The notes: generated by a model from the sequence alone, not told the origin. Positions 8,573 to 18,069 are shown, numbered from the stretch's first letter. The stretch: 64,000 bases of DNA from Pseudoalteromonas sp. MMG007 (GCF_018100985.1 NZ_JAGJEI010000003.1:239772-303771); one strand, 5' to 3'. Translations and numbers: made by a program.

Positions 8573-9781
8573 ATGATAAAAAATGAAATAAAAGGGCCAT
8601 TAATTTTGGTAGTTATAAGTAGCTTACTGGCGTGTAATAGCATACCAATAAAAAACACCACCAAAAATGATATATACATTAAACAAAATGCACAGTGGTT
8701 AGCCGGCTCCTGGGGGGTTACTCAGCGGGTTGATGGCGGCTATAAACTCGACAAAACTGCCAACTCTTCTAATTGGGTTGCTGGTGCAGAGCAAATAGTT
8801 AAAAACTTGCCGTCAGTGGGGCATGTAATTACCTCTTTTACTCATCCTGCCCATGCATACCTTTTTACCCTGCGTGATAATAACAATGTAGACGTAGCTG
8901 CAATTCACCCAGATATGGTACCTTCAATTGAAAATGAAAAAATAATACTCGATGTTATTAATGTGTATCGTCGTGCTGGTAAAAAGGTCATTTTGTACTT
9001 AAACGCCGCAGGTCCTTCAATGATACTCAGCTCCGATCCTAATAATGAAATAGCGATTAAAAAAGCGTGGAAAAATTACTACAACTCTAAGTGGGATGGT
9101 GATGAAGGCGCTGCTTGGCGAGATTTAGTATTAGGTTATGCTCAGCGATTTGATGGTTTAGTTGATGGCTATTGGTTAGATAATGCCAACAAATTACCTG
9201 GTGAGGTTTCTGATTTTGTTGCCATGCTTCGAAGTGTTGACCCAACCCTGGCAATTACCGTAAATAAAACTAAAACATACTTTAAAAATAACAACGATGA
9301 TTTTATCTATGTAGATAGCGATGGGGTCAATGATACAGATAAGAGAAACTATAAAATAATAAAATACGCAGCAACCAATGAATTTGAAGACTTTACCAGT
9401 GGCCATATTACACCGTTAGGTCGTGGCGCTCCACCTAACTCATGGGCGTATGAAGAATATACAATCCCTGATATGGTCAGCGCACCTTGGGATCACTTTG
9501 AAGGAAAAAATAACGTATTAAAACATGCATGGTTCCCTATAAGATCAAGATGGAGCGTAGCAAAAACTGACCTTGTATTTGGGGTAGAGCAAGCATATCG
9601 TTTTACTCGAAAAATCACTGATGCGGGTGCAGGTATAACATGGTCTACAACCCAAAAAAATGGTTATATGGGCACCGATGAAATGCAAATCATGCGCAAA
9701 ATACAAAGAAGAATAGAGAACGATGAAGAATATATGCCTTACGAAAGGCCCAATGGCGCCTACTTACTTAAACAAAAGTAA
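8573..9781 (+). CDS. Secreted lipoprotein of unknown family, paralogue 2
   Basis: About 402 residues from ATG 8573. The open frame begins earlier (8438), but 8573 places a compact signal peptide with a textbook lipobox (SSLLAC), so the protein is probably a lipoprotein. The mature part aligns with paralogue 1 throughout. Blocks kept almost unchanged include WLAGSWG, HVITS.THPA, DMVPS, YYNS, GDE.AAWRDL, RFDGL.DGYWLDN, VDSDG, APPNSW, NVLKHAWFPIR and EQAYRFTRKITDAGAGITWSTT. Many conserved aromatic and acidic residues fit a carbohydrate-active enzyme, but the family is not recognised. Paralogue 1 lacks a clean lipobox, so the two may be located differently. Confidence 0.6.
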   Translation: MIKNEIKGPLILVVISSLLACNSIPIKNTTKNDIYIKQNAQWLAGSWGVTQRVDGGYKLDKTANSSNWVAGAEQIVKNLPSVGHVITSFTHPAHAYLFTLRDNNNVDVAAIHPDMVPSIENEKIILDVINVYRRAGKKVILYLNAAGPSMILSSDPNNEIAIKKAWKNYYNSKWDGDEGAAWRDLVLGYAQRFDGLVDGYWLDNANKLPGEVSDFVAMLRSVDPTLAITVNKTKTYFKNNNDDFIYVDSDGVNDTDKRNYKIIKYAATNEFEDFTSGHITPLGRGAPPNSWAYEEYTIPDMVSAPWDHFEGKNNVLKHAWFPIRSRWSVAKTDLVFGVEQAYRFTRKITDAGAGITWSTTQKNGYMGTDEMQIMRKIQRRIENDEEYMPYERPNGAYLLKQK

Positions 9782-9824
9782 ACAACATTAGCCCTAACGA
9801 GCAATGATCTTTATATTCAAAAGT

Positions 9825-10115
9825 TAAATCTTCAGCGGTATGTTTGGTATTTAGGCAATGCTGTGTGGTTATTCCTCATAAATGAGCAATAACGTAGCAT
9901 AAAGACCAAACATGCGCTCCCCTTTGGGTTCTTTCTAGGGGCTATTTACTCTTTGCTGCCTACATAGATGTTGGTAAAGGGCATGAGCACGACGCGCAAA
10001 CTTTGCTCGGTTTTTGCTTATTCTTACATGGATGTAAGTCATTAGGCTCATGCAGGAGCAGTTACCGAGCCCACTCGATTACAAATCTCGCGCCGCGATT
10101 AAATAGCTCCTAGTC
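9825..10115 (+). repeat. Repeat R1 copy 1 (degenerate, with an R2 insertion)
   Basis: This stretch aligns with the reverse complement of the R1 element at 42676-42938. Shared words include GTATGTTTGGT, CCAAACATGCGCT, GGGTTCT.TCTAGGGGC, ACTCTTTG, CTCGGTTTTT and CTCGCGCCGCGAT. The terminal repeats are eroded. Between the two R1 halves lies extra sequence including an R2 module (about 10025-10070). No gene was found in 9782-10166. Confidence 0.7.
10025..10070 (+). repeat. Repeat R2 copy 1
   Basis: The block ACATGGATGTAAGTC...ATGCAGGAGCAGTTACCGAG matches, on the opposite strand, the block at 49032-49076 at most positions. It lies inside R1 copy 1. Confidence 0.5.
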
Positions 10116-10166
10116 TAAGGCTAAAGTTTTTACGCCACAAGCGGCGTGATATTTAACCCGAGGAGA

Positions 10167-10697
10167 TTAAACGAGCGATAACAACTGCATGGGTAACATG
10201 CGCTTAAAGTAAATAGTTGTAAAACTTGCCTTTGTGCCGTCTACGTTTTCTATACGAATAGACATACAGTATTTACCAATAGTTTGTCCGCGTTGATACA
10301 TAAGGTAACCATGAAGCACTAAAACGCTAAGTACACCATAACCCAATAAAAACAAAGATAACTCAAGTGTTGGCTGCATTAAACTATCAAAGCCGATATA
10401 CATAATTAAAGGTACAGTAAAAGCGATTCCTATTAAGCCGTCAATAATGGCAGCAACGCGCCTATCCCCGCGGGATGCTTGTTCGTCCACTATTTTTAAG
10501 TCGGTATTTTGTATGGGACCTTGCGCTTCTCGGGTTTTAATAAGCTCGTCTATTTCTTTTGCATGCTTAGAAAAGCATTCTCGGTCAATTGCTTTTGCGC
10601 TGGAGTAAAGCTCATCTAAGGTGTAGGGGGTAAAGTCTATTTGGGTATACACTTTTAGTACATTCTTTTGAATAACCCTCTTCAAAGTAGCATACAT
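10167..10697 (-). pseudogene. RDD-family membrane protein, 3' end apparently lost
   Basis: 176 residues. After an 80-residue N-terminal region the RDD domain begins with GDRRVAAIIDGLIG, has two membrane segments and the GQTIGKYCMSIRI motif, then stops at KRMLPMQLLSLV. RDD domains normally continue for another 30-50 residues with a third helix and a conserved arginine-rich end. Here the frame ends about 50 bases from the R1 repeat, so the C terminus was probably removed by the repeat. The protein may still be made. Start ATG 10697. Confidence 0.6.
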
Positions 10698-10735
10698 AGT
10701 TAATAATATTCAATAAGTTATGAGTCAGGCCGTTT

Positions 10736-11413
10736 TTAGTTATTAAATTTATACCCTACTCCATAAACGGCTGTAATGGGGTTTAAATCGCTTTTAATAT
10801 CACTAATTTTTTTACGAATATTTTTAATGTGGTTATCAATATTGCGATCTGATATTTCAACTGTGTGGTTATAAACGCTATTAATGATATCTTCACGGCT
10901 AAATACACGACCAACATGGCTAATAAATAGCAAAAATATTTTAAATTCGACGGCTGTAAACGCTAAGATTTCACCATGAACTAAAGCAACATAATCCTCT
11001 TTAAATAACTCAAATTCGCCATAACTAATCACATTGTTTTTAGGCTGGCTTGTGCGCCTTAATACGGCTTTTATTCTGGCCATTACCTCTTTAGGGCTAA
11101 AGGGTTTACATATGTAGTCATCAGCACCAAGTTCCAGCCCTTGTAATCTGTCTATCTCTTCATGCTTAGCAGTGACCATAATAATAGGAATGCTAGAAAA
11201 CTCTCTGATCTGTTTACAAATAGTCAGTCCATCAACATAGGGAAGCATTAAATCGAGCAAAATTAAATCGGGTACATTGTTTTTAACAAAGTCCACAACC
11301 CCTTTACCCGTATTAAAATACTCTGTGATGTAACCTTGTTGTTGGCTGTAGGCTATAAGGACTTCGGCTATGTTTTTTTCGTCTTCTACTATTAGTATTT
11401 TTTGTTTAGTCAT
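10736..11413 (-). CDS. OmpR-family response regulator, BaeR-like
   Basis: 225 residues from ATG 11413; the longer frame to 11491 runs backwards into the kinase gene. A receiver domain (residues ~4-118) has the acidic pocket VEDE, phospho-acceptor D54 (ILLDLMLP), T in VTAKHE and K in CKPF. It is followed by an OmpR/PhoB winged helix ending in ITAVYGVGYKFNN. The start lies five bases after the kinase stop, so the two are co-transcribed. The kinase partner resembles BaeS, hence the BaeR-like label; target genes are unknown. Confidence 0.85.
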   Translation of the reverse strand: MTKQKILIVEDEKNIAEVLIAYSQQQGYITEYFNTGKGVVDFVKNNVPDLILLDLMLPYVDGLTICKQIREFSSIPIIMVTAKHEEIDRLQGLELGADDYICKPFSPKEVMARIKAVLRRTSQPKNNVISYGEFELFKEDYVALVHGEILAFTAVEFKIFLLFISHVGRVFSREDIINSVYNHTVEISDRNIDNHIKNIRKKISDIKSDLNPITAVYGVGYKFNN

Positions 11414-11417
11414 TGTG

Positions 11418-12851
11418 TTACTCAAATAGCGGTAAGGTAATTTTAGCTTTGAGCCCACCAAGTTCACTATGGCCAAGCGTAATATCGCCATTGTGCGCCA
11501 ACACTATTTGCTGGCAAAGCGCTAAGCCAAGCCCTGAGCCGCCAAATTCTCTATTACGAGATTTTTCTACTCGGTAAAATCGCTCAAAAAGTTTGTTTAA
11601 TTCTTCGGTTTTAACCCCGGGTGTTGAGTCTTGAATACATAATGTAACTTCTTTACGTTTACGGTTTTTGCTAATAGTTATATTTACTTGCCCACCAGCA
11701 TGGGTGTATCTGCAGGTATTTTCTAGTAGGTTGGTAAATAGTTGCATTAAGCGATCTTTATCGGCATTTATATAATATTGTGGTGCAGCTATTACGCTTT
11801 CATTGTTTAAGGTTAAGGAGCGCTCTTTAAAACGTGCACTAAAACTTTGTAAAGCGAGTTTAACTGTATCCGTTAAATCAAGCTTAATAAAATGATAGGT
11901 TAAATTAGCTGTGTCGTTATTTACCAGTTGAGCTAGGTCGTCAACAATATGATTTAAGTTATCTACTTGTTCTATTAATAAGTTTATTCGTTTTTCGTCG
12001 GCTACAAATACGCCATCCTGCACCGCTAATAAATGAGAGCGCAGAACGGTAATAGGTGTTTTAAGCTCATGAGACGTATCCGACATCCATTGAAAACGCA
12101 TTTGCTGGTTGTGCTCAAGCGTATTAGCCAGCACGTTTACATTATTTGCGAGTATACCTAGCTCATCACGCGTTAAAGGGATGATCCTGTTTGAAAAGTT
12201 CCCTTTATTAAGCTGATTTGTGCCATGCACTATTTGTTTAATTGGCTTAGTTAAATGGCGAGAGAGTAAAATAGCCATTACAAAAGCCAATAAAATGACA
12301 AGCAGCGTGATCATAAAGTAGTTATGAAACTGAGCCGTTAAAAAGGCTTTTGCGGGGCTGTTTTCAACTAAGCGTGATGGCATTAAACCAAGCCAGCCAA
12401 CGGTAATTTTGTTAATTACTATAGGTTCAATATGAGGATTGTCGGCTATTTGAGGCTTGCCTACCACAACATGTTTATCTGCGTTATATAAGCTAATACG
12501 CTGGCCTGTTTTAAGTAAATCAGCAGGCAAGTTTATCCATAACAATGAAGGAATTGGCTTAACCGGATTATTTGCAGTATTACTTTTTGGGGCAATTTTG
12601 CTAGGCTTAGATTTTGGAGCAACAATAGAGCGCCATAAATGTACACTTTGAGAAATACCCTGCCAGCTATTATATTGGCTATACACTTTTGTAAGTTGCT
12701 GTTTTACATTTGCTAAGTGCTGTTGTTCTTCTTTTTCAACAAAGTTATTAAATTCGCTAGCAAAGTTCATGTAAATAAACACAAACATTAAGCCTACGAG
12801 CGTTATATTCGTTATAAAAAATGCTAAAAAGAATTTATGTATTAATTTCAC
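11418..12851 (-). CDS. BaeS-like sensor histidine kinase
   Basis: 477 residues. One membrane helix lies at about 7-28, a periplasmic sensor region at 29-176, a second helix at 177-197 and a HAMP linker follows. The dimerisation/phosphoacceptor motif WMSDTSHELKTPITVL carries H261. The ATPase domain has an N box (LFTNLLENTCRYTH) and a late G box (GGSGLGLALCQQIV). The region after the phospho-histidine (LRSHLLAVQDGV) matches BaeS closely. In E. coli BaeSR answers envelope and toxic-compound stress. The sensor region includes a Lys/Pro/Ser-rich stretch (about 80-103) not typical of the family. Confidence 0.85.
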   Translation of the reverse strand: MKLIHKFFLAFFITNITLVGLMFVFIYMNFASEFNNFVEKEEQQHLANVKQQLTKVYSQYNSWQGISQSVHLWRSIVAPKSKPSKIAPKSNTANNPVKPIPSLLWINLPADLLKTGQRISLYNADKHVVVGKPQIADNPHIEPIVINKITVGWLGLMPSRLVENSPAKAFLTAQFHNYFMITLLVILLAFVMAILLSRHLTKPIKQIVHGTNQLNKGNFSNRIIPLTRDELGILANNVNVLANTLEHNQQMRFQWMSDTSHELKTPITVLRSHLLAVQDGVFVADEKRINLLIEQVDNLNHIVDDLAQLVNNDTANLTYHFIKLDLTDTVKLALQSFSARFKERSLTLNNESVIAAPQYYINADKDRLMQLFTNLLENTCRYTHAGGQVNITISKNRKRKEVTLCIQDSTPGVKTEELNKLFERFYRVEKSRNREFGGSGLGLALCQQIVLAHNGDITLGHSELGGLKAKITLPLFE

Positions 12852-12919
12852 AGGTACTCTATTTTTTAGGCTGTAGGCGTGTGCGGTAATAGTGCTTACA
12901 CTCTAATTAGCAGTATTGC

Positions 12920-12966
12920 ATAACGAGGGTTTACAATTAAGCTTTAAATAAATAACCCCTCGTTAT
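12920..12966 (-). terminator. Inverted repeat between the 165-aa gene and the kinase gene
   Basis: Arms ATAACGAGGGTT and AACCCCTCGTTAT pair with one bulge around a loop of about 22 bases. There is no strong U-run. It could attenuate transcription between the upstream genes and baeS-like, or be an operator. Confidence 0.35.
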
Positions 12967-12974
12967 TTAGCACA

Positions 12975-13472
12975 TTAAAAGCTGGCGTTTAAAGCTTCAC
13001 CAGCATTAAGCAACTTATACTGCGGTTTAACAATGTTAGCGTGCACCGCGCCTAAGCTTTTAGAAAACGACAACGACACATCACTTACTTTTGAAACCTT
13101 ATGCCGTGCTAGCAAAACTATTTCATCATGTTGATTTGGGTATGTGTTGAATAATGCTCGCTCAAACTTTATTGCTTGGTTATTTATTTGCAATTGAGTC
13201 GATTGTAAAAGCATATTTTTAATATAGTTTTGCTGATCATTTATGCCCAAATTTTCTGGCATAACTTGTTCTATGTCGCCCATTAACCACGCTTGATCAC
13301 TTTGTAATGTAGCTGCTAAATGGGCTGTGTCGGTTATTATTTTAACTTCTACTTGGCCATCTCTTAAAATAATATGAGCACTTGTACCATTAAGCTCATG
13401 CGCGCTCACAGCTGTACTGAAACTCAGAAATACACACATAAAAATTAAATAGTATTTTTTTAATACAAACAT
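12975..13472 (-). CDS. Periplasmic protein of unknown function
   Basis: 165 residues with a clear signal peptide (MFVLKKYYLIFMCVFLSF...AVSA, cut near AHEL). The mature part is beta-rich (ELNGTSAHIILRDGQVEVKIITDTAHLAATL) and has a conserved-looking ending KPQYKLLNAGEALNASF. No family is recognised. It starts 17 bases after the stop of the PEBP/YHYH lipoprotein gene and precedes the two-component genes, so the four may form one transcription unit. Confidence 0.55.
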   Translation of the reverse strand: MFVLKKYYLIFMCVFLSFSTAVSAHELNGTSAHIILRDGQVEVKIITDTAHLAATLQSDQAWLMGDIEQVMPENLGINDQQNYIKNMLLQSTQLQINNQAIKFERALFNTYPNQHDEIVLLARHKVSKVSDVSLSFSKSLGAVHANIVKPQYKLLNAGEALNASF

Positions 13473-13489
13473 ACGTTGCCTTTAAGTTA

Positions 13490-15673
13490 TTAATGCGGCT
13501 TATTTATGGTCATTCTACAAATAAGCGTATTGTCGGTTTCAAGGTCCTCTCCCCAAATAAATTGAGCGGTTTTATCCCAGCTTATTTCATCGTATCCATC
13601 TTTAGGGCTTACCGATGAATAGGTATGCTCAGTAGCATTAGGCCAGGCACTATCATCAAAATTACTTTGTAACCAGTTGCTTGGTGGCTCTTTAGCCATG
13701 AAGTTGCACGGTGCAGTTCCTGCTGTTGGGCTTTGACTGTTTTCACATGCTTTATCTAGTGGGGCTTTGTGTAACACCTCACATTTTAAGGTTTTGTTGC
13801 TTACCGCTATTACTTTATTATTTTGAGTATCAGTAACCTGCATAATAAAGCCACCATCGCCCATTTGCTGTTTGCGCGTGCCTATGTACTCAAGCCCTGT
13901 GTTATTTTGCTTAAAGTCTTTAATAATAAAATTAAGATTTATAGGGTACGACGCCGAAAAATTAATACTCTCCGCATTAAAAGAACGCTCAGTGGTAATA
14001 GGTACAGAGTCTTCAATAAGCAACTTATCGTTTATATATGCAGCAAACCAATTGTCGGCCCATGCCTCTAATTTAAAACGAGCTTCAGGATTATTTTGAC
14101 GTGGTTTTTTGGCTTGTGGTTGCTGACCTCTGCAAAATGTACCTGTTTCAATACCATTTTTATTGCTAATAGTTTTTTGCTTAAAGTCAAAGCAGTCATC
14201 CCCCTGCGGTGAAGGGCTATAAGTAGTAAAATATTGCTCATTTTTATATGTATAGCGCATAGTACGGCTGCCATCTTCAGCTACGGTATGCGTTAAATTT
14301 GTTACCCCACCAGTAGGTGGTTTTAATTCAGCTCTAATACCTTGGGTATCACCACTAAGCGGCGCAACTCGAGGTAATACGCGCGTATCTACTTCACCTA
14401 CTAAGCATTGAATAATATAAGGGGCACTTTGAGATGTGTGATACCTATAACCAAACTTACTATCACTTTGCCCGTTACATAAATCGAGCTCGTTTTTTGT
14501 AATGGTGCTGCCATCAGGGTTTTTATTACCATAAAGCGGGTATCCGTCGTACGCCCAGCCAATAATGGCATCGCTACTTTTATTTTTCATTGTGTCGATC
14601 ATACATGTCGGTGCTACATGATAGTGGTAATCATCCCCACGCCCTGCATGGCCGCCACAGTTATCTAGCTGGCCTAACTTTAAAGTATCGTGTTTGGCAT
14701 CATACTCATTAACGTTCAGCTCACCTTGCGATGAATAATCGTAAATTGGCACCCCATTTACCGCTACACCTACAGCTGCATCTATTGTTGTAAACGTTTT
14801 AGCCTTTTTGGGAGCTAACTTAATAGGTGCGGCGTAATTTTTTGCAGGAACTGGCACCTGTTCATTAGTACCTATTATACCAGTCATCACTGGGTGTTCG
14901 GGATATGTATTTGACACAACATAGGCATACTCATTATCACAAATCACGCGAGCGTTTTTATTAAACCCAGCGTCATTCACCGAGCTTTTTATTGTATTAC
15001 AGCGGCTAGATTGTGAAGCGGTTAAAGCAACAGGGGCTGTTGAATTAACTAAACTTAAGGGTGTTTTTATACCTTCATACACTTTAGGCTTTTTACGTGC
15101 AGGCTTATGTGGGCTGCCTGCTCTCTCGTAAGTTACCGTCATTTGTGCTGAGTCTAGGGTAATATTTTTTATAGCTTTAAGTAAGGTTGCTCTATCTACT
15201 TGAGTGTTTTTAGCAAAATTTATCGCATCGGATAATGCATAAACAGTATACGTATAGCGTTTTTCACCGGGTCCTTTTGAACAAGGTGGCGCATACTGGT
15301 TTAAATTATTAACACTGTTGCTTCCAAGTTCTGCTTTAATATCAGCTAAATTTTGGCCACTATCTATGTGTGAAGTGCTTGCATTAATATTATAAACATT
15401 CCAATACCAATGTACTCCATCGGGCGCATTGTGATGTATTATGAGAGCATAATACTTTGTGCCTTTTGGTGCCCCACTCCAGCTAAGAGGGGGGTTAACA
15501 CTATTGCCATCACAGGTATAGGCTACAGGTAACGTACCGTTGTTTTTCATTACGTTACTAACTAATTTAAACGTATTGGATTCCGAGCTTTGTGTATCAC
15601 TTGTGTTGTTATTACACCCAGCTAACGAAACCCCGCACATTATGGCAAAGCATAATATCCATAAGTTTTTCAT
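13490..15673 (-). CDS. Three-domain lipoprotein: PEBP-like, YHYH, C-terminal beta-sandwich
   Basis: 727 residues with lipobox LAGC (Cys20). Residues ~35-185 match the YbhB/YbcL phosphatidylethanolamine-binding-like fold (AYTCDGNSVNPPLSWSGAP, HWYWNVYNI, YAPPCSKGPGEKRYTYTVYAL). Residues ~215-430 contain a YHYH domain, with GDDYHYHV (Y349-H352) and IIGWAYDGYPLYG. The last ~190 residues (WADNWFAAYINDKLLIED, NWLQSNFDDSAWPNAT) look like the PA14/discoidin-type beta-sandwich found in carbohydrate-binding enzymes. Ligands are unknown; the histidines and cysteines of YHYH could bind metal. The N-terminal location implies an envelope-anchored protein. Confidence 0.75.
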   Translation of the reverse strand: MKNLWILCFAIMCGVSLAGCNNNTSDTQSSESNTFKLVSNVMKNNGTLPVAYTCDGNSVNPPLSWSGAPKGTKYYALIIHHNAPDGVHWYWNVYNINASTSHIDSGQNLADIKAELGSNSVNNLNQYAPPCSKGPGEKRYTYTVYALSDAINFAKNTQVDRATLLKAIKNITLDSAQMTVTYERAGSPHKPARKKPKVYEGIKTPLSLVNSTAPVALTASQSSRCNTIKSSVNDAGFNKNARVICDNEYAYVVSNTYPEHPVMTGIIGTNEQVPVPAKNYAAPIKLAPKKAKTFTTIDAAVGVAVNGVPIYDYSSQGELNVNEYDAKHDTLKLGQLDNCGGHAGRGDDYHYHVAPTCMIDTMKNKSSDAIIGWAYDGYPLYGNKNPDGSTITKNELDLCNGQSDSKFGYRYHTSQSAPYIIQCLVGEVDTRVLPRVAPLSGDTQGIRAELKPPTGGVTNLTHTVAEDGSRTMRYTYKNEQYFTTYSPSPQGDDCFDFKQKTISNKNGIETGTFCRGQQPQAKKPRQNNPEARFKLEAWADNWFAAYINDKLLIEDSVPITTERSFNAESINFSASYPINLNFIIKDFKQNNTGLEYIGTRKQQMGDGGFIMQVTDTQNNKVIAVSNKTLKCEVLHKAPLDKACENSQSPTAGTAPCNFMAKEPPSNWLQSNFDDSAWPNATEHTYSSVSPKDGYDEISWDKTAQFIWGEDLETDNTLICRMTINKPH

Positions 15674-15834
15674 TTTTTTCGCTCCAATATGTCACAGCAG
15701 ATATAAATATTTATAGATAGTGTAATGATCAATTGTAAGGGAATTATGTAGATTTGTAGTTAGACTATCTCGATTACAAAAAAGGCAGCATTAAATAGCA
15801 GCCTTATGTAGTCATATTCTGAAACGCTTAAAAT

Positions 15835-16569
15835 TTAAAAGTGCCACTTAACCATTAAATTTGGGTTGTGCTCTGTTTGACCATCTACACCAAACTTATT
15901 TTTCCAAAATACATATTCAATACCTACATCTAGGCGGCCTGTGTCAAGGCCAAGCATTGGGGCAATATTGTACTTAAGTTGTGAGGTAAAATTAAAACCC
16001 CCTTCGCTTTTACCAAACATAGTGTCGGTGCTATCAACAATATCTAAAAAGCCATCGTATCTAAAGTTACCGTTGTTATAGCCCCACGTAACCGTTATTT
16101 GGTTGTTATCTTCACGCTCTATGCCTATATCGTCTTGAAAACGGCGGTAATAAGCCACGTTAAAGTATTGAAAACCAGGTACATCTAACGATACGCCACC
16201 ACCTAATAAATAGTTATTTTGATCGGTATCGCCTGAGCCATATTCTGTTTGTAGCCCTAAAAACACCTCTTTTACAAAATTGTCTTCTGGCTTATACAGT
16301 GTTGGGTTTATGTTTAGCTCTCCGTACACTTCATCAGGGTTGCTCAACCTATCCATAAAGAAGAACGTGCTCCCCCAAGTATGGCCCGATGCGTGTTCTA
16401 TAGTAACAACACTTCTGTCATCTTCTTCACCGGAGAATGGTTCTAGGTAGTCGGCTCCTGTCATTGCAGTAATACTAAAATCAGACCAAAGCTCTTTAGC
16501 CGATACACCTGCTGAGCACATTGCAATGGCAGTTACTAATGCTAATTTTTTTATTGTTTTATTTTTCAT
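15835..16569 (-). CDS. Tsx-like nucleoside-specific outer-membrane channel
   Basis: 244 residues with a signal peptide (cut near VSAKE). It has an aromatic-rich beta-barrel pattern ending in the outer-membrane C-terminal aromatic signal (NLMVKWHF). Features of the Tsx family are visible: WSDFSITAMTGADY near the N terminus, GHTWGSTFFFMDR, and VWKN-like loops late in the barrel. Tsx channels pass nucleosides and bases across the outer membrane. Its position 30 bases downstream of an NCS2 permease and near the purine operon supports a purine-uptake role. AAGGGA precedes the ATG. Confidence 0.75.
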   Translation of the reverse strand: MKNKTIKKLALVTAIAMCSAGVSAKELWSDFSITAMTGADYLEPFSGEEDDRSVVTIEHASGHTWGSTFFFMDRLSNPDEVYGELNINPTLYKPEDNFVKEVFLGLQTEYGSGDTDQNNYLLGGGVSLDVPGFQYFNVAYYRRFQDDIGIEREDNNQITVTWGYNNGNFRYDGFLDIVDSTDTMFGKSEGGFNFTSQLKYNIAPMLGLDTGRLDVGIEYVFWKNKFGVDGQTEHNPNLMVKWHF

Positions 16570-16598
16570 TGTTAATCCCTTTTATGATTTTTATTAGT

Positions 16599-17975
16599 TT
16601 AGTTAAGATGATCTGTACTTGCTGAGTAATTTTCAGGTAATACCAAGGTCATAATAATTGCGGTTAACCCTGATACTGTTACTGCACTTCCAAATATTGC
16701 GGTAACAAGTTTTGGCGCATTTAAAAACATTTCAGGTACAAAGCTTACACCTAATCCCATACCTAAACTCACCGCAATAATAAGTAAGCTACGGCGATTA
16801 ATTTTTTCACTGGCCAGTATTTTCACCCCTGCTGCGGCCACTGTGCCAAACATTACAAGCGTTGCGCCGCCTAATACAGGTTTTGGTATGTTTTGGAGCA
16901 CAGCACCAATAACCGGAAATAACCCTAAAATAATGAGTATTGCACCAATCCACAGGCCTATGTATCTACTTGCTACACCGGTTAACTGAATTACGCCGTT
17001 ATTTTGGCTAAAAGTAGTATTAGGAAAAGTATTAAACGCAGCTGCAATCATTGAATTTACACCGTCACCTAAAATACCGCCGCGTATACGTGCTAAATAG
17101 CTGGCACCTTTTACGGGTAATTTAGAAACCGCACAGTTAGCAGTTATATCGCCGGTCGATTCAATTGCTGTAATTAAATATAAAAAGCCAAAAGCAATCA
17201 TGGCGCCAAAATCTACACTAAAACCATATTTAAAAGGTATTGGCATGGCGATTAAATCAAATTCGCCCACCTCAAATTTAGCTATTCCTAATATAACGGC
17301 CAGCACCCAACCTACTATCATTGCTGCAACCACCGCAGTTAGCCTTACCCATTGGTTTTTACTGGCGTTAAGTAATACCACTAGCGCGACCACCGAAAAG
17401 CCCACAATTAAGTTACTTGCTGAAGCAAATTTTTCAGGCATGTTAGTTAATAACCATTGCCCGCCGCCTATGTCGGTCATACCTACTTTAATGAGGTAAA
17501 CCCCAATGGTGGTGATCACCACACCGGTCACTACAGGCTTAATTACTTTGCCAAGCTTTTCTATAAAAAAGCTAATAAATATCTCTACAAAGGCTGCTAA
17601 AAAACACACAGCAAAAATGGTGGCAAGTACCTCATCGTTACTGCCTCCGGTGGCTTTAACCGTAAAGCCCGTGGCTAAAATAGTACCTAAAAAAGCAAAG
17701 CTTGTGCCTTGCACACATATAAGCCCAGAACCAACAGGCCCAACTCTGCGCGCTTGTATAAACGTACCAACACCCGATACAAACAGCGCCATACTTATTA
17801 AGTACGGTATTTCGCTGCCAAGCCCCAGCACCCCACCAATAATAAGCGTGGGGGTAATTATTCCTACAAAGCTTGCAAGTACATGCTGTAATCCAGCAAA
17901 AAATGATTCTGTTACGCCTGGTTTGTCATCAACTGCATATATAATATCGTCAGATGAGCTTGTATTTTTTGACAT
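16599..17975 (-). CDS. NCS2-family nucleobase permease (xanthine/urate type)
   Basis: 458 residues with about 14 membrane segments. NCS2 hallmarks are present: AIESTGDITANCAV in the helix 8 region and FNTFPNTTFSQNNGVIQLTGVASRYIG, the QNNGV(I) motif of the XanQ/PbuX/UacT branch. These are cation symporters for xanthine, urate or uracil; the flanking xdh and puu genes point to xanthine or urate. AGAGG precedes ATG 17975. An inverted repeat AGTTAGC/GCTAACT at 17997-18027 lies just upstream and may be regulatory. Confidence 0.85.
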   Translation of the reverse strand: MSKNTSSSDDIIYAVDDKPGVTESFFAGLQHVLASFVGIITPTLIIGGVLGLGSEIPYLISMALFVSGVGTFIQARRVGPVGSGLICVQGTSFAFLGTILATGFTVKATGGSNDEVLATIFAVCFLAAFVEIFISFFIEKLGKVIKPVVTGVVITTIGVYLIKVGMTDIGGGQWLLTNMPEKFASASNLIVGFSVVALVVLLNASKNQWVRLTAVVAAMIVGWVLAVILGIAKFEVGEFDLIAMPIPFKYGFSVDFGAMIAFGFLYLITAIESTGDITANCAVSKLPVKGASYLARIRGGILGDGVNSMIAAAFNTFPNTTFSQNNGVIQLTGVASRYIGLWIGAILIILGLFPVIGAVLQNIPKPVLGGATLVMFGTVAAAGVKILASEKINRRSLLIIAVSLGMGLGVSFVPEMFLNAPKLVTAIFGSAVTVSGLTAIIMTLVLPENYSASTDHLN

Positions 17976-18069
17976 ATAAACCTCTATGTTTTTGTCAGTT
18001 AGCTACTATTAAATTAAGTGGCTAACTCATTGTTATTGGGTTATCGGCTTACTGAAAAGCCATTATTAA

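Noticed and set aside
9825..10115. Possible small RNA or CRISPR-like repeat region
   Set aside because: No regularly spaced direct repeats; the sequence is explained by the R1 and R2 families.
12920..12966. Strong operon-ending terminator before the kinase gene
   Set aside because: The stem has a bulge, a long loop and no U-run, so it was kept only as a low-confidence hairpin.
17506..17979. 157-codon plus-strand ORF opposite the NCS2 permease
   Set aside because: Antisense shadow rich in Pro/Thr/Ile, typical of the reverse strand of a membrane protein gene.
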